Translations under genes and position numbers: made by a program
Assembly (NCBI GenBank): GCA_051984675.1
Contig: JBPYFK010000106.1
Location: forward strand, 1-47,970
Direction of reading: 5' to 3'
Length of the DNA stretch: 47,970 nucleotides
Source of the DNA: JBPYFK01 sp051984675
GTDB taxonomy: Bacteria; Actinomycetota; Actinomycetes; Mycobacteriales; Pseudonocardiaceae
Shown here: piece after piece, positions 32,785 through 40,888 of the stretch
Numbering within the stretch: position 1 is the first letter of the stretch
Layout of the letters: every line of letters starts with the position of its first letter
Notes under the pieces: generated by a model
Seen by the model: the letters and a program-made list of their open reading frames with translations, nothing else
What the model was told of the DNA's origin: nothing
Database searches by the model: none

Positions 32785-34311
32785 TCATCCGTGTCGGTGA
32801 GCCGCAGCGGCCGTGCGGACCGCGCGGATCGCCGCGGGAACGGCGGCGAGCAGCGCGGACGCGCCGATCGGCACGCCGACGGCCGCGCCCTGCGCGGCGA
32901 TCCGCGCGGCCTGCGAGTGGACGTACGTGGCGCAGCCGCAGGCAAGCCACGGGTCCATGCCGCTGGCCAGCAGGGAGCCGATCAGCCCGGTGAGGACATC
33001 GCCGGAACCGGCGGTGGCCGCCCAGGCTCCCCACCCGGAGTTCACCAACACCCGGCCGTCCGGGGCCGCGATAACGGTGGTGTTGCCCTTCAGCAACAAC
33101 ACCACGTTGTGCCGCCGGGCCACCTGCCGCGCGGCGGACACCCGGTCGTCGCCCAGTTCCGCACCGGTCAGGCGGGAGAATTCCCCGGCGTGCGGGGTCA
33201 ATACCAGCGCAGCGTCGGGATCGCGGGCGTCCCACGTGGTCTCGTCGCTGGCGAGCAGGGTGATCGCGTCCGCGTCGGCGCAGACCGGCAGCCCGGACTC
33301 CAGCACCGGCACGAGGACCGCTTGACCGCTGGGCCCGGTGCCGATCCCCGGGCCGACCGCCCACGCCTGCACCCGGCCGGCATCCGTGATCGAGCCGGTC
33401 GCGACGACCTCCGGCCAGTGCGCCCGCACGGCGTCCGCCGCCGGCCCGGCGTAGCGGACCATCCCGGATCGGCTCTGCACCGCCGCGCCGCTGGCGAGCA
33501 CCGCCGCACCCGGGAAGTTCGCCGAACCAGCGGCGATTCCGACCACGCCCTGGGTGTACTTGTCGTCGTCCGCCACCGGAACGGGCCACTGGGCACCGAC
33601 GTCGGTGTCCTCCAGCAGCATCATGTCCGGCTCGTCGAGCTGCTCGTCGATGCCGACCCCGGCGACCACGACCTCGCCGGACCGTTGCGCGCCGGCACCA
33701 AGCACGTGTCCGGGCTTGAGCCCGCCGAAGGTGACCGTCACTTCGGCCGACACCGCAGCACCCTCGACGCCGCCGGTCAGCGGGTCGACCCCGCTGGGCA
33801 GATCTACCGCGACCACCGGCGCCGGCCAGGCAGGGTCGGCGGCGCGGCCGACGAGTTCCGCCGCCAGCGGGCGCAGCGACCCGCGCCCGGACAGGCCGAT
33901 GATGCCGTCGATCACCAGATCCGCGCGGTCGACCGCCTCGGCGGCATCGGCGCCGACCCCGGAAGTGTCGGCCGCCGGCCCTGCCGCGTCCACCGCGCGA
34001 CCGCCGGCACGGCGCAGCGCGTTCAAGCCCTCGGCGTGAGCGCGGTCAGGCGCGAGCAGGATCGCGGTGACGCCCACACCCCGGCGCAGCAGAAACGCGC
34101 CGGCCCAGAGCGCGTCACCGCCGTTGTTGCCCGCGCCCACCAGCAACGTCACGTGTCGACCGGACGTCCCGCCAGTGCGCTCGGTCAGCAGCCGCGCGGC
34201 GTGCAAGGCGACGGCATGGGCGGCACGACGCATCACAGCGGGCTCCGGCACGCGTTCGAACAACCGCTGCTCGGCAACGCGCACCTGATCGGGCGTCCAG
34301 ACTCCGCGCAT
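32785..34311 (-). CDS. nnr: Bifunctional NAD(P)H-hydrate repair enzyme Nnr
   Basis: 508 residues from an ATG with AGGA five bases upstream. The N-terminal YjeF epimerase domain (about 1-215: VGAGNNGGDALWAGAFLLRRG, DGIIGLSGRG, VDLPSGVDPLTG) is fused to an ADP-dependent dehydratase of the YjeF_C/CARKD type (about 225-500: VLTPHAGEFSRLTG, LLLKGNTTVIAAPDGRV, TAGSGDVLTGLIGSLLA). Together they restore damaged hydrated NAD(P)H. Order alr-nnr-glmS matches Mycobacterium. Confidence 0.95.
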   Translation of the reverse strand: MRGVWTPDQVRVAEQRLFERVPEPAVMRRAAHAVALHAARLLTERTGGTSGRHVTLLVGAGNNGGDALWAGAFLLRRGVGVTAILLAPDRAHAEGLNALRRAGGRAVDAAGPAADTSGVGADAAEAVDRADLVIDGIIGLSGRGSLRPLAAELVGRAADPAWPAPVVAVDLPSGVDPLTGGVEGAAVSAEVTVTFGGLKPGHVLGAGAQRSGEVVVAGVGIDEQLDEPDMMLLEDTDVGAQWPVPVADDDKYTQGVVGIAAGSANFPGAAVLASGAAVQSRSGMVRYAGPAADAVRAHWPEVVATGSITDAGRVQAWAVGPGIGTGPSGQAVLVPVLESGLPVCADADAITLLASDETTWDARDPDAALVLTPHAGEFSRLTGAELGDDRVSAARQVARRHNVVLLLKGNTTVIAAPDGRVLVNSGWGAWAATAGSGDVLTGLIGSLLASGMDPWLACGCATYVHSQAARIAAQGAAVGVPIGASALLAAVPAAIRAVRTAAAAHRHG

Positions 34312-34409
34312 GACGATCCTTCCCGCACCTGTCACGGTGGCGGGCAGTCCAGTGCTGGGCCAGCCGCCACGATTGGCCGCCGATCCTAGGCGTTACTCGA
34401 ACGTGGGAG

Positions 34410-36269
34410 TTACTCGACCGTGACGGACTTGGCGAGGTTGCGCGGTTTGTCCACGTCGTACCCGCGGGCGCGGGCGATCTCGGCGGCGAGCACCTGCAGC
34501 GGGACCGTCGACACCAGCGGCTGCAGCAGCGTCGCCACCTCCGGGATCTCGATGAACTCGTCCGCGTACGGACGCACGGTGTCGTCATCCTGCTCACCGA
34601 TCACGATCGTGCGCGCCCCGCGAGCCTGGATCTCCTGGATGTTCGACAGCAGCTTCGCGTGCAGCTGCGCACGCCCCTTCGGCGACGGCATCACCACGAC
34701 CACCGGCAGCCCCTGCTCGATCAGCGCAATCGGGCCGTGCTTGAGCTCGCCGGCGGCGAAACCCTCGGCGTGCATGTACGCGAGTTCCTTGAGCTTCAGC
34801 GCACCTTCCAGCGCGACCGGGTAGCCGACGTGCCGGCCGAGGAACAGCACCGCCTTGGAGTCCGCGAGCTGGCGACCCAGCTCCCGCGCCTGCTCCACAG
34901 TGGACAGTGTTTGGCGCACCGCGTCCGGGGTCGCCGCCAGCTCGGCGAACTCGCGCGCCACCTCGTCCGGGTACTTCGTGCCGCGCGCCTGTGCCAGGGA
35001 CAACCCCACCAGGTAGTTCGCCGCGACCTGCGCGAGGAACGTCTTCGTCGCCGCGACGCCGATCTCCGGTCCCGCGTGGGTGTAGAGCACCGCATCGGAC
35101 TCCCGCGGGATCTGCGCGCCGTTGGTGTTGCAGATGGCCAGCACCCGGGCCCGCTGGGTGCGGGCGTGCCGGACGGCTTCCAGCGTGTCGGCGGTCTCAC
35201 CGGACTGCGAGATCGCCACGACCAGCGTGTCCCGGCCCAGCACCGGGTCCCGGTAGCGGAACTCGCTGGCCAGCTCCACCTCCACCGGCACCCGGCACCA
35301 GTGCTCGATCGCGTACTTCGCCAGCAGCCCGGAGTGGTAGGCGGTGCCGCAGGCCACCACGAACACCTTGTCGATGTCCCGCAGGTCCTGCTCGGTCAAC
35401 CGCTGCTCGTCGAGCACGATGCGGTTGCCGGTGAAGTGCCCGCGCAGCGTGTTCTCCAGGGCCTCCGGCTGTTCCTCGATCTCCTTGAGCATGAAGTAGT
35501 CGTGGCCGCCCTTCTCGGCGGCCGACAGGTCCCAGTTCACCCGGAACGGCTTGACCTCCACCTCGGCCCCGGCGAAGTCGGTGACGTGATAACCGTCTCG
35601 GGTGATGGTCACCACCTGGTCCTGGCCGAGTTCGATGGCGTCCCGGGTGTGTTCGATGAACGCCGCCACATCCGAGGCCAGGAACGTCTCGCCGGCGCCG
35701 ACACCGACGACCAGCGGGGAGGAGCGGCGGGCGGCCACGATCCGCTCCGGCTCGTCGACGTGCATGACGACGAGCGTGAACGCGCCTTCCAACCGACCGG
35801 CGACGGCCCGCACGCTGGCGGCAAGGTCACCGGCAGTCGGGCCGGCGGCGTAGGCGCGCGACACCAGGTGAGCCACCGTCTCGGTGTCAGTGTCGCTGGT
35901 CAGCTCCACGCCTTCGGCTTCCAGCTCGGCGCGCAACCCCGCGAAATTCTCGATGATCCCGTTGTGCACCACCGCGACACGGCCGGCCATGTCGCGATGG
36001 GGGTGGGCGTTCCGGTCCGTCGGCGCGCCGTGGGTGGCCCACCGGGTGTGGCCCATCCCTCGGGTTCCGCTGAACCGCTGGGTACCGACCTCCTGCAGCC
36101 GCTGCTCCAGGTTGGCCAGCGCTCCCGCCTTGCGTTCGACGGCCAGCGCGTCGCCGTCGAGCACGGCCACTCCCGCGGAGTCGTAGCCGCGGTACTCGAG
36201 CCTTCTGAGACCGTCCAGCACCACGCCGAGCGCCTGACGGTGTCCTACGTAGCCAACGATGCCGCACAC
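34410..36269 (-). CDS. glmS: Glutamine-fructose-6-phosphate aminotransferase
   Basis: 619 residues, full length. N-terminal Ntn glutaminase with nucleophile Cys2 (MCGIVGYVG), followed by two SIS sugar-isomerase domains (ISQSGETADTLEAVRHAR; LGRHVGYPVALEGALKLKELAYMHAEGF) and the usual end DKPRNLAKSVTVE. It makes glucosamine-6-phosphate for cell wall precursors; glmM, the next step, lies 5 kb downstream in the same direction. No glmS ribozyme is expected in this phylum and none was seen. Confidence 0.97.
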   Translation of the reverse strand: MCGIVGYVGHRQALGVVLDGLRRLEYRGYDSAGVAVLDGDALAVERKAGALANLEQRLQEVGTQRFSGTRGMGHTRWATHGAPTDRNAHPHRDMAGRVAVVHNGIIENFAGLRAELEAEGVELTSDTDTETVAHLVSRAYAAGPTAGDLAASVRAVAGRLEGAFTLVVMHVDEPERIVAARRSSPLVVGVGAGETFLASDVAAFIEHTRDAIELGQDQVVTITRDGYHVTDFAGAEVEVKPFRVNWDLSAAEKGGHDYFMLKEIEEQPEALENTLRGHFTGNRIVLDEQRLTEQDLRDIDKVFVVACGTAYHSGLLAKYAIEHWCRVPVEVELASEFRYRDPVLGRDTLVVAISQSGETADTLEAVRHARTQRARVLAICNTNGAQIPRESDAVLYTHAGPEIGVAATKTFLAQVAANYLVGLSLAQARGTKYPDEVAREFAELAATPDAVRQTLSTVEQARELGRQLADSKAVLFLGRHVGYPVALEGALKLKELAYMHAEGFAAGELKHGPIALIEQGLPVVVVMPSPKGRAQLHAKLLSNIQEIQARGARTIVIGEQDDDTVRPYADEFIEIPEVATLLQPLVSTVPLQVLAAEIARARGYDVDKPRNLAKSVTVE

Positions 36270-36361
36270 GCAAGCCAGCCTAGCTAGCCAGAACCAGACG
36301 AACCTCCTGGGCCGGCGTCACTACCCCAAGTGCGTTGGCACGTCCGCTACCGTTGCGATCT

Positions 36362-37210
36362 ATGGCGCGCAAAGCCAAGAAGGCGTCCCGGAAGGCTCCC
36401 ACCGCTCGGAAAGCGCTGGAGGAACTCGGGCGGCGCGGACCGCACGAGGTCCGGCACGGCGATCTAGCGCTGGTGGGCCTGCCCGGCGTCGTCTACACAC
36501 CCCGGGCCGGACTCGGGCTGCCCGCCGTCGCCTTCGGGCACGGCTGGTTGCAGCCGGTCAGCCGGTACCGGGGGTTACTGCGGCACCTCGCCTCGTGGGG
36601 CATCGTCGCCGCCGCTCCAGCGACCCAGCAGGGTCCGCTGCCCTCACACCGCCTGCTCGCGTCCGACCTGCACACCGCGCTGGACGTCTGCGTCGGCGTG
36701 CGGCTCGGGGAGGGCGAGGTCAGCGTCGACGAGAGGCGACTGGGTGTCGCCGGCCATGCCATGGGTGGCGGTTGCGCGGTGCTCGCCGCCGCTGACGACC
36801 CCCGGATCAAGTCGGTGGCCACCCTCGCGGTCACGGAGACCCGGCCGTCGGCGGTGGAGGCCGCCAAGCGGGTGTCGGCCCCGGGCCTGCACATCGCCGG
36901 TGGTCACGACCTGCTGGCGCCGTCGGCCGCCAACGCCGAACCGGTCGCGCATGCCTGGGCGGGCGGGGTGCAGCTGCGGACGGTCAAGAAGGCCACCCAC
37001 TTGGGTTTCACCGAGGGGAGGCACTGGACCGAACTCGTGCTGCACGGCAGGCCCCAGTACGCCACGCAGCGGGTCACCCGTGCGCTCCTCACGGCGTTCT
37101 TCCTGCGCACGTTGCTCGGTGACCGGCACGGTGAAGCGCTGCTGCACGAAGCTGCCGGCGGCGCCGACATCGACCACGAGCACTCACACGGCGAACTGGT
37201 CCGCGGCTGA
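36362..37210 (+). CDS. Alpha/beta hydrolase-fold protein lacking the Ser nucleophile (Rv3438-like position)
   Basis: 282 residues. A basic N-terminus (MARKAKKASRKAPTARK) precedes a dienelactone-hydrolase/PET-hydrolase-like fold with VAFGHGWLQPVSRY (oxyanion loop), VAGHAMGGGCAVLA (elbow), HIAGGHDLLAPS (acid) and KKATHLGF (His). The elbow normally reads GHSMGG; here residue 133 is Ala (codon GCC at 36758-36760). A ligand-binding or structural role is possible. A TACCGT -10 ends eight bases before the ATG, so the mRNA may be nearly leaderless. The gene occupies the place of Rv3438 of M. tuberculosis. Confidence 0.8.
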   Translation: MARKAKKASRKAPTARKALEELGRRGPHEVRHGDLALVGLPGVVYTPRAGLGLPAVAFGHGWLQPVSRYRGLLRHLASWGIVAAAPATQQGPLPSHRLLASDLHTALDVCVGVRLGEGEVSVDERRLGVAGHAMGGGCAVLAAADDPRIKSVATLAVTETRPSAVEAAKRVSAPGLHIAGGHDLLAPSAANAEPVAHAWAGGVQLRTVKKATHLGFTEGRHWTELVLHGRPQYATQRVTRALLTAFFLRTLLGDRHGEALLHEAAGGADIDHEHSHGELVRG

Positions 37211-37221
37211 CGCTCCCGAGA

Positions 37222-37509
37222 TCAGTGCAGCCAGCTGCGCTGGGAGTAGTCCTCGTCGAGGTCGTCGACATCGATCCGGGAACTCCGAGCGCGGGGCCGA
37301 GGCCGGCGGGTCGCGACCTGCTCGGCTGACCGGCCCGGCTCGGCTTCCCCCCGCTGCCGCTCCGCCTCCGCCTGCCCGTCTTCAAGCTCCCGGTCTCGCG
37401 CGTCGATCTCGGTCCGCAGCTGGGTCGTCGCTTCTTCGTACTCCGATTCGAGCTGGTTCGCACGCCACCGGTAGCGGGCGAGGATCTCGTCCAGCGCCGA
37501 GTAGCTCAT
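37222..37509 (-). CDS. Small coiled-coil protein of the type VII-like module
   Basis: 95 residues. The first ~60 are a predicted continuous charged helix (ALDEILARYRWRANQLESEY then EATTQLRTEIDARDRELEDG). The C-terminal part is Arg-rich and ends in an acidic stretch (IDVDDLDEDYSQRSWLH). No known domain recognised. The ATG overlaps the stop of the 815-residue gene by one base (TAATG), so translation is coupled and the two products probably act together. Confidence 0.72.
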   Translation of the reverse strand: MSYSALDEILARYRWRANQLESEYEEATTQLRTEIDARDRELEDGQAEAERQRGEAEPGRSAEQVATRRPRPRARSSRIDVDDLDEDYSQRSWLH

Positions 37510-39956
37510 TAATCACGCCCCCGCTGTTCCTGCTCACCGCCCTGCTGGTGGTCGCCACCGTCCTCGGCACCCAGGACGGGGCCGTAACCGGCACCGTGAT
37601 CGTCCACGATGTCGTCGAAGAGCTTCCCCTGGGGCCGCCACTGGCTGTGGCCTCGCTGGCCACCGCCGCCTCTCGCGCCCATGCCACCCATCGCCCCCAT
37701 CGCTCCCATACCGGCCATGGAGCTGCCATCGGCAGCGCCAGGACGCCCGTCGCTGGCTCCGGCATACTCCGGCGCGGGCCCTGGCGGGTGATGGCCCATC
37801 GCGGCCAGCCCGCTCGTGCCATGGGACGGACCGACGCCCGGCTCGCCCATGCTGGGTATGCCCTGCGTGCCGGAGCGCGGAGCGCCCGGCGGTGCCCACT
37901 GGCGGCCGTCGTGGTCGGCCCCGCTGAAGGGCTTGCCGGCGGGGCCCACAAGCGGAGCACCCACCGTCGAGTTCGCGGCGTCCGGGGTACCGAAGCCGAC
38001 CGACTGGGACGCTGTCGCGGACGCGATGTTGGCCGGTGAGGCACCAGCGGCTGGTGTGGCATCCGTGGCCGACAGATCCGGCTCGGCGGCGGCCTCGGCC
38101 CTCCCGGACGCGTCGGGAGGGGCTGCCTCATCAGGTGCAAGCGGCTGGTCTGGCGCGACCGGGGACACCGGAACCCCCGGTGCCACACGCGTCACGGGGT
38201 CGTTCGCCAGGTGCCCCGGACCCGGATGGGGATGCGGAGCGGGAGCGGCCTGGCCGAAGGCAACCGAGTAGCTCTGCGGCGGGCCATCCCCGGGGATCAC
38301 GTTCAGCTTGAGCTGGCCCGAGGGTTCCTGCGCGACCGTGATCAACCGGTCACCGTCGTGGATGACGGCCGTGCCGTCCGACCCGACCGATACCTGACCA
38401 GGTGTGGGCGGCTGGCCACCCGGCTCGCCGCCACGGCTGAACCCGATCTCGTACGCCTTCGGCTGACCGTTGTCGCCGGGCACGGTCAGCTTCACGTCCC
38501 CGTTCCGGTCAGGCCGCTGTACCGACATCCGGTTACGGCCCTCACCGACGGTGACCTGCTCACCTGGACGGGCAGCCATGGGCGCGCCCGGCGTCGGCTG
38601 CGCCGACGGCAAGGCGGAAGTCTGCGGTGGGGGCGCGGGAGCCATGCCCGGCGGCGGGTGCGGAATGCCTGGGCTGGCTGCCCGTGAGGACGCGGCCTGC
38701 GGCGAGACTTCCGCCGCCGCGGCCCGCACGGCCGGCGTGCCACTGCCACCCGCCGTACCCCCCGCTTGGCTGGCGCCGGCGTGACCGCGCCCACCGGACT
38801 CGCCAGAAGCGGTAGACGAAGTGCCAGATGACGACTCGGTAGCCGTCGACGGCGTGCTCACAGTGGGTGGCGGCGACGCCGCGTCCCCGACCTGGCCAAA
38901 CTGCCGGAACGGGTCGGCGTCCAATCCCTCCAGCGAACTCGCGAGCCCGTTCCACGCCTCCAGCGTGCCCATGTACGCCTCGTGAATCCGCTGGCGCAGC
39001 ATTCTCACGTCCAGCGCGTACCAGGCACAGAAATCGTCCAGCCAGCGAATGCGCTCGTGGGCGGGCGTGCCGGTACGGTCATCGTCCCGGTTGGAACTCC
39101 CCCGACAGCCCGGCGAACCCGGAAGTCTCAACTCGTCCCAGGTGAGCTGGGTTTCGCCCAGGTGCGTGCCGGTGTCCGGGTCGGGTGTGTTGTCAGGATT
39201 CTCGGCCCGCACATTGTGGACGATCCGGGGACGAACCCGTTCGCCGAATTCCCCGCGATTCTCCAAGCTTTCCACACTGGCCTGGTATTGCTGGGTCAGC
39301 TGCCACATCCCCCGAATGTCTTTGACGATATCGTCGGGGTTGTCCATCCGCCCGTACAGCTTCCAGAAGTTGCTGCGGCCGGGGAACCTGGAAAGACTCG
39401 TGCGGCCGTTGGCGATCAGCTCACGCGGGACGGCGATCGCTTTCCTTAACTCGTCCGAGAACTTTCGGGCCGTGTCCCGGAACCTGTCGACCGGGCCGGT
39501 CAGCGAGGCGTACCGCTGGCGCGCCGCGTCGGCGGCCTGCCCTGTCCATGCCCGGTCGAGCCGGACCTGCAGGGCTTTGACCTCGTGGTCCAGCGGATCG
39601 CCGGCACGCGAGAGGTTCGCGAGCCGGTCGGCGGCGCCGCCGAGCATCCCCCAGTCGATGCCATGGAGTCCGTGGAGCTCCTCGATTTCCTCGTGGCCCT
39701 GCTTGCACACCGGGTATTCGGCCGCGGAGTACGTCTTCGCCGCCGCTGGATGCTCCCGCCACAGCGCGAAAACCTGCCCGAGCTGACCCTGGGACATCTT
39801 CTCGATGAGGTCATTGAGGTGGGCCAGATGCCGGTCGGAAATCCCGTTCGGTTCGACGTTCGGCGGTGTGAGCTGGTCGGCGACCTCCACGGCAACGCCT
39901 TTCGGTGGAGGTGGCGGAACGTCGTACGGCCTGATCGAATCGCCCATCCCCACCAT
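37509..39956 (-). CDS. Large Ala/Pro-rich WXG-type protein (Rv3439c-like position)
   Basis: 815 residues from the ATG at 39956 (GGGGGA nine bases upstream). Residues 1-350 are mostly helical with a WTG motif (137-139) in VRLDRAWTGQAADAARQRY, as in WXG100/PPE-like secreted proteins. From about 355 it is low-complexity Pro/Ala/Gly/Ser. Two copies of a ~40-residue beta motif interrupt this: GRNRMSVQ...GDVKLTVPGDNGQPKAYEIGF and GDRLITVA...GQLKLNVIPGDGPPQSYSVAF. The C-terminus is Gly/Met-rich, then acidic. Likely a type VII substrate or surface scaffold (inference). Confidence 0.75.
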   Translation of the reverse strand: MVGMGDSIRPYDVPPPPPKGVAVEVADQLTPPNVEPNGISDRHLAHLNDLIEKMSQGQLGQVFALWREHPAAAKTYSAAEYPVCKQGHEEIEELHGLHGIDWGMLGGAADRLANLSRAGDPLDHEVKALQVRLDRAWTGQAADAARQRYASLTGPVDRFRDTARKFSDELRKAIAVPRELIANGRTSLSRFPGRSNFWKLYGRMDNPDDIVKDIRGMWQLTQQYQASVESLENRGEFGERVRPRIVHNVRAENPDNTPDPDTGTHLGETQLTWDELRLPGSPGCRGSSNRDDDRTGTPAHERIRWLDDFCAWYALDVRMLRQRIHEAYMGTLEAWNGLASSLEGLDADPFRQFGQVGDAASPPPTVSTPSTATESSSGTSSTASGESGGRGHAGASQAGGTAGGSGTPAVRAAAAEVSPQAASSRAASPGIPHPPPGMAPAPPPQTSALPSAQPTPGAPMAARPGEQVTVGEGRNRMSVQRPDRNGDVKLTVPGDNGQPKAYEIGFSRGGEPGGQPPTPGQVSVGSDGTAVIHDGDRLITVAQEPSGQLKLNVIPGDGPPQSYSVAFGQAAPAPHPHPGPGHLANDPVTRVAPGVPVSPVAPDQPLAPDEAAPPDASGRAEAAAEPDLSATDATPAAGASPANIASATASQSVGFGTPDAANSTVGAPLVGPAGKPFSGADHDGRQWAPPGAPRSGTQGIPSMGEPGVGPSHGTSGLAAMGHHPPGPAPEYAGASDGRPGAADGSSMAGMGAMGAMGGMGARGGGGQRGHSQWRPQGKLFDDIVDDHGAGYGPVLGAEDGGDHQQGGEQEQRGRD

Positions 39957-39959
39957 GGC

Positions 39960-40289
39960 TTACATTCCCCCACTCGTGTCGTGCAGCCGCTGCCCGCTCT
40001 CGTCGTCCCGCGACCGCATTTCCTGGGCCGAGGCATCGACGTTGTGGGCCAACTCGTCGCTGTGTTGACCGGCCCGACCGACTGATTCGGCCAGCATGTG
40101 GCGGGTCCGCTCAAAGACCTCCCCGACCCGCGTCTGACCTCCGATTCCGCCGAATGCGGCCGGCGTGCTGCTTCCCGCGCCCGCGTATTCCTTCATTCTC
40201 GCGAAAGCAGCACTGAGCTCGCGCGTATCGCGCGTGACGCCCACGAGCTCTTCGCGGTCGTATTGCGGCGCGCCCCCTGGCTGAGTCAT
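39960..40289 (-). CDS. Small helical ESX-associated-like protein (Rv3440c-like position)
   Basis: 109 residues, predicted helical hairpin with a Gly/Ser-rich turn (AGAGSSTPAAFGGIGGQT, about 37-54). Size and position before the 815-residue gene fit WXG100/EspC-like partners, though no W-x-G is present. Its stop is three bases before the start of the large gene, so the three genes 40289-37222 form one operon. Function unknown. Confidence 0.65.
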   Translation of the reverse strand: MTQPGGAPQYDREELVGVTRDTRELSAAFARMKEYAGAGSSTPAAFGGIGGQTRVGEVFERTRHMLAESVGRAGQHSDELAHNVDASAQEMRSRDDESGQRLHDTSGGM

Positions 40290-40427
40290 GAAGCCCCCAC
40301 TCGCGTTGACCGTGGCAGGCGTTCGATCTTGTCAGATCCCCGGAGGGGGCGTAGGCAATCGCGGCAGGTCCTTGCAGAAGTAAAGACAGCGCAGAAGGAC
40401 GGCCAGAGAGTCGGCCCAGAGAGACAA

Positions 40428-40459
40428 GTCAGCAGAAAGACAGGTCAGCAGAAAGACAG
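40428..40459. repeat. Two tandem 16-base repeats
   Basis: GTCAGCAGAAAGACAG occurs twice without a gap in the 212-base interval between the small membrane gene at 40502 and the 109-residue gene. It is purine-rich compared with its surroundings. Function not evident. Confidence 0.7.
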
Positions 40460-40501
40460 CCCGGAGTCGGCCAGGCAACGGGGCGGGACGCACAGCGCTC
40501 G

Positions 40502-40618
40502 TCAGCCGCGCGTCAGCACCACCACGACGATCACGCCCAGGGCCATCACGACCAGCGGGAGGAAGACGATCACGAACAGGTCGCCCAGCAGCCTGCGCAC
40601 GCCAAGCACACCCTTCAC
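40502..40618 (-). CDS. 38-residue single-span membrane protein
   Basis: GTG start overlapping the stop of the upstream small gene (GTGA). The product begins MKGVLGVRRLLGDLFVIVFL and continues with a hydrophobic run ending in VVVVLTRG. A short basic N-terminus and one long transmembrane helix (about 13-35) fill the protein. No family recognised. The overlap with another small membrane ORF on the same strand supports translation of both. Confidence 0.5.
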   Translation of the reverse strand: MKGVLGVRRLLGDLFVIVFLPLVVMALGVIVVVVLTRG

Positions 40619-40782
40619 CGTATGCGGTGGTGACGCCAGTGATCGACGATCCAGTGCGTGCCGCTGTGCGCGGCGTTCAGGGTTTTGACGCCGGCGATCG
40701 CCAGCGTCGCGAGGACGATGATGCTCGCGACCAGACCGATCCCGACCAAGCCGACAAACAGGGCAATAAACAGCGCTGTCAC
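40615..40782 (-). CDS. 55-residue membrane protein
   Basis: GTG start at 40782. One long hydrophobic helix (about 2-30: ALFIALFVGLVGIGLVASII and beyond) is followed by a His/Arg-rich tail (HWIVDHWRHHRIR). The start lies directly after the palindrome at 40783-40798, without a clear ribosome site, and the stop overlaps the next small gene by four bases. No family recognised. Both small products may form a membrane complex (inference). Confidence 0.5.
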   Translation of the reverse strand: MTALFIALFVGLVGIGLVASIIVLATLAIAGVKTLNAAHSGTHWIVDHWRHHRIR

Positions 40783-40798
40783 GTGAGAAGCGTCTCAC
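40783..40798. promoter_or_regulatory. Palindrome at the start of the small membrane genes
   Basis: GTGAGA-AGCG-TCTCAC abuts the GTG start of the 55-residue membrane gene on the minus strand. It could be an operator or a hairpin limiting ribosome access. Confidence 0.4.
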
Positions 40799-40888
40799 AT
40801 TACAAGATCAAAGGAGAGAGCTAGATCACAGAATCACCGGATCGCGGCAATCACTGGCGACAATCCGCCAGCTCGTCGGCCGGTTCCA

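Noticed and set aside
34410..36361. glmS ribozyme
   Set aside because: The ribozyme is known from Firmicutes; the 92-base leader here is too short and shows no matching core.
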